Assembly: GCF_028389875.1 (NCBI RefSeq)
Contig: NC_084682.1
Coordinates: forward strand, 3,916,001-3,980,000
DNA from: Rhea pennata
Lineage: Eukaryota; Chordata; Aves; Rheiformes; Rheidae
Direction: 5' to 3'
Length of the DNA stretch: 64,000 bases
Positions 63,301 to 64,000 of this stretch are shown here, one piece after another. The translations under genes were made by a program, and so were the position numbers. The notes beneath the pieces were generated by a model. The model was given only the letters and a program-made list of their open reading frames with translations. It did not search any database and had not been told where the DNA came from. Each line of letters starts with the position of its first letter. Position 1 is the first letter of the stretch.

Positions 63301-64000
63301 TACCACTTAAGTCCTTCAATTTTTCATCTACAAACAAGGGATGATAATGTCATTTCCTGGGGGAGAAGGAGGAGAGCTGTAGGAGGTTTAATTCAATGTT
63401 CACAAAATACTTTGAGATTTCTAGATAATACCACAATTGAAAGGCAAAATATCATGATAGTGGCAGAGATTTTCAATCTATACATGCTTTACAGAGTTTT
63501 CATACTTCTTTTCTTGCTTCATCTTGTCTATTCTCACATGATACCAGAAATTCTTAGTGGAATACAAGGCAGACAAGAACTCTAGACAAGCAGATCTCCT
63601 CTGATGCCTGCAGCTAATGTATGTTGTTACAACTGCATGAACATATTTTTAGAAAAGTTAAAGCACTGCAAAAGGGAAAAAAACATGAGAGAGATCAAGT
63701 TCTTAAAACTAAGTAATGCTTGTGTTCTTAGAGCATTAGACATACCACTGCTGATAAAAAGTCTAGAAAAGTGATGATACAGGCCCATTACTGCCACTTG
63801 CCAAAATATACAATTAAGTGTTATTGATGCTGAACATACACTATCCCAGTCCAATGTAATTATGTGGCATCAGTAACCCAAACAAAGCAAGAAAAACAGA
63901 CCAAAGCATACTTGTGGCTTTCAAACACAAAAATGGCTAGTAAATCACAAAACATGTAACATTCTTTTTACCTCGAGTCCCCTAACTGTTGAACACCATT
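60343..64000 (-). CDS. unidentified multi-exon gene, 3' part (nested in PPM1E intron 1?)
   Basis: I do not recognise this protein. Six putative exons join in one frame with GT-AG borders: 64000(+)-63972, 63762-63746 (17 bases), 62146-62035, 61244-61097, 60963-60919 and 60402-60343 (stop TAA). They encode 136 visible residues: NGVQQLGDSR, LFISSV, GDTVFDLGHKGVAQRKCLES, LHHSNAISKEKSCMLSC, IEIVCSMNSNQHRCSGVLEL, LMEMNKPVLCELNKDTQDYI, ENQLLHALE, SCLISAHVTEVWRHC, SILDLAGGASTLLSHLQLW. Composition is leucine- and cysteine-rich and helical in pattern, loosely like HEAT/ARM-type repeats; that is a guess. Acceptors at 61245, 60964 and 62147 and donors at 60918 and 61096 are strong; the 17-base exon is the weakest link and may start further upstream (63796). 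The 5' end is off the window. It is on the same strand as PPM1E and, unless PPM1E exon 1 differs in birds, lies inside its first intron. Confidence 0.6.
62852..63150 (-). mobile_element. CR1 LINE, 5'-truncated copy
   Basis: Read on the minus strand, it encodes the end of the CR1 ORF2 protein (TRGNGHKRKHRKFYLNIRKS, then HWNRLPREVVESPSLEIFKS) followed by the CR1 3'UTR, ending in the AATCACAGAATGG complement. It is much less diverged than the 12.9-kb copy, hence younger. Its reading frame is short and broken off at the 5' side, so it is not active. It lies in an intron of the unidentified gene. Confidence 0.93.

Overview
The window is from a bird nuclear genome. It has avian-type CR1 retrotransposon fragments, GT-AG introns, GC-rich CpG-island promoters, and a gene order I recognise from vertebrate synteny: SKA2 > TRIM37 > < PPM1E (human 17q22). 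Species cannot be fixed from the sequence alone. Nothing bacterial, viral or CRISPR-like is present.

Layout. (1) 1-12.8 kb: SKA2 on the + strand. The window opens in the GC-rich end of its promoter, and coding exon 1 lies just outside. The long first intron carries two microRNA hairpins, a mir-130 family member (about 3203-3289) and mir-301a (about 4311-4395), plus a tRNA-Val-derived SINE-like element (660-800). Six SKA2 coding exons follow (6739-12422). They encode a protein about 107 residues longer than human SKA2, whose extra C-terminus resembles the SKA1 microtubule-binding domain. (2) 12.8-13.4 kb: short intergenic gap containing an old CR1 fragment. (3) 13.4-44.5 kb: TRIM37 on the + strand, with CpG-island promoter, 24 coding exons (971 aa; RING, B-box, coiled coil, MATH, long acidic/serine-rich tail) and a short 3'UTR. 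(4) 44.5-45.3 kb: gap between convergent genes. (5) 45.3-59.3 kb: PPM1E on the - strand, with a long 3'UTR (about 4.2 kb) and six coding exons including the whole PP2C catalytic core. Its first exon is not in the window. (6) 60.3-64.0 kb: a second - strand gene that I do not recognise. It is supported by six short GT-AG exons whose phases join into one open frame of 136 residues ending in a stop. If PPM1E exon 1 lies upstream of 64 kb, this gene is nested in PPM1E intron 1.

The recognised genes are ordinary cell-biology genes: SKA2 in kinetochore-microtubule attachment, TRIM37 as an E3 ubiquitin ligase of peroxisome, centrosome and chromatin, PPM1E as a CaM-kinase/PAK phosphatase. They are linked by ancient synteny, not by a shared pathway. 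The points most worth a second look are the long SKA2, the intronic miR-130/miR-301a pair, the unidentified nested gene, and the tRNA-Val/CR1 SINE-like element.
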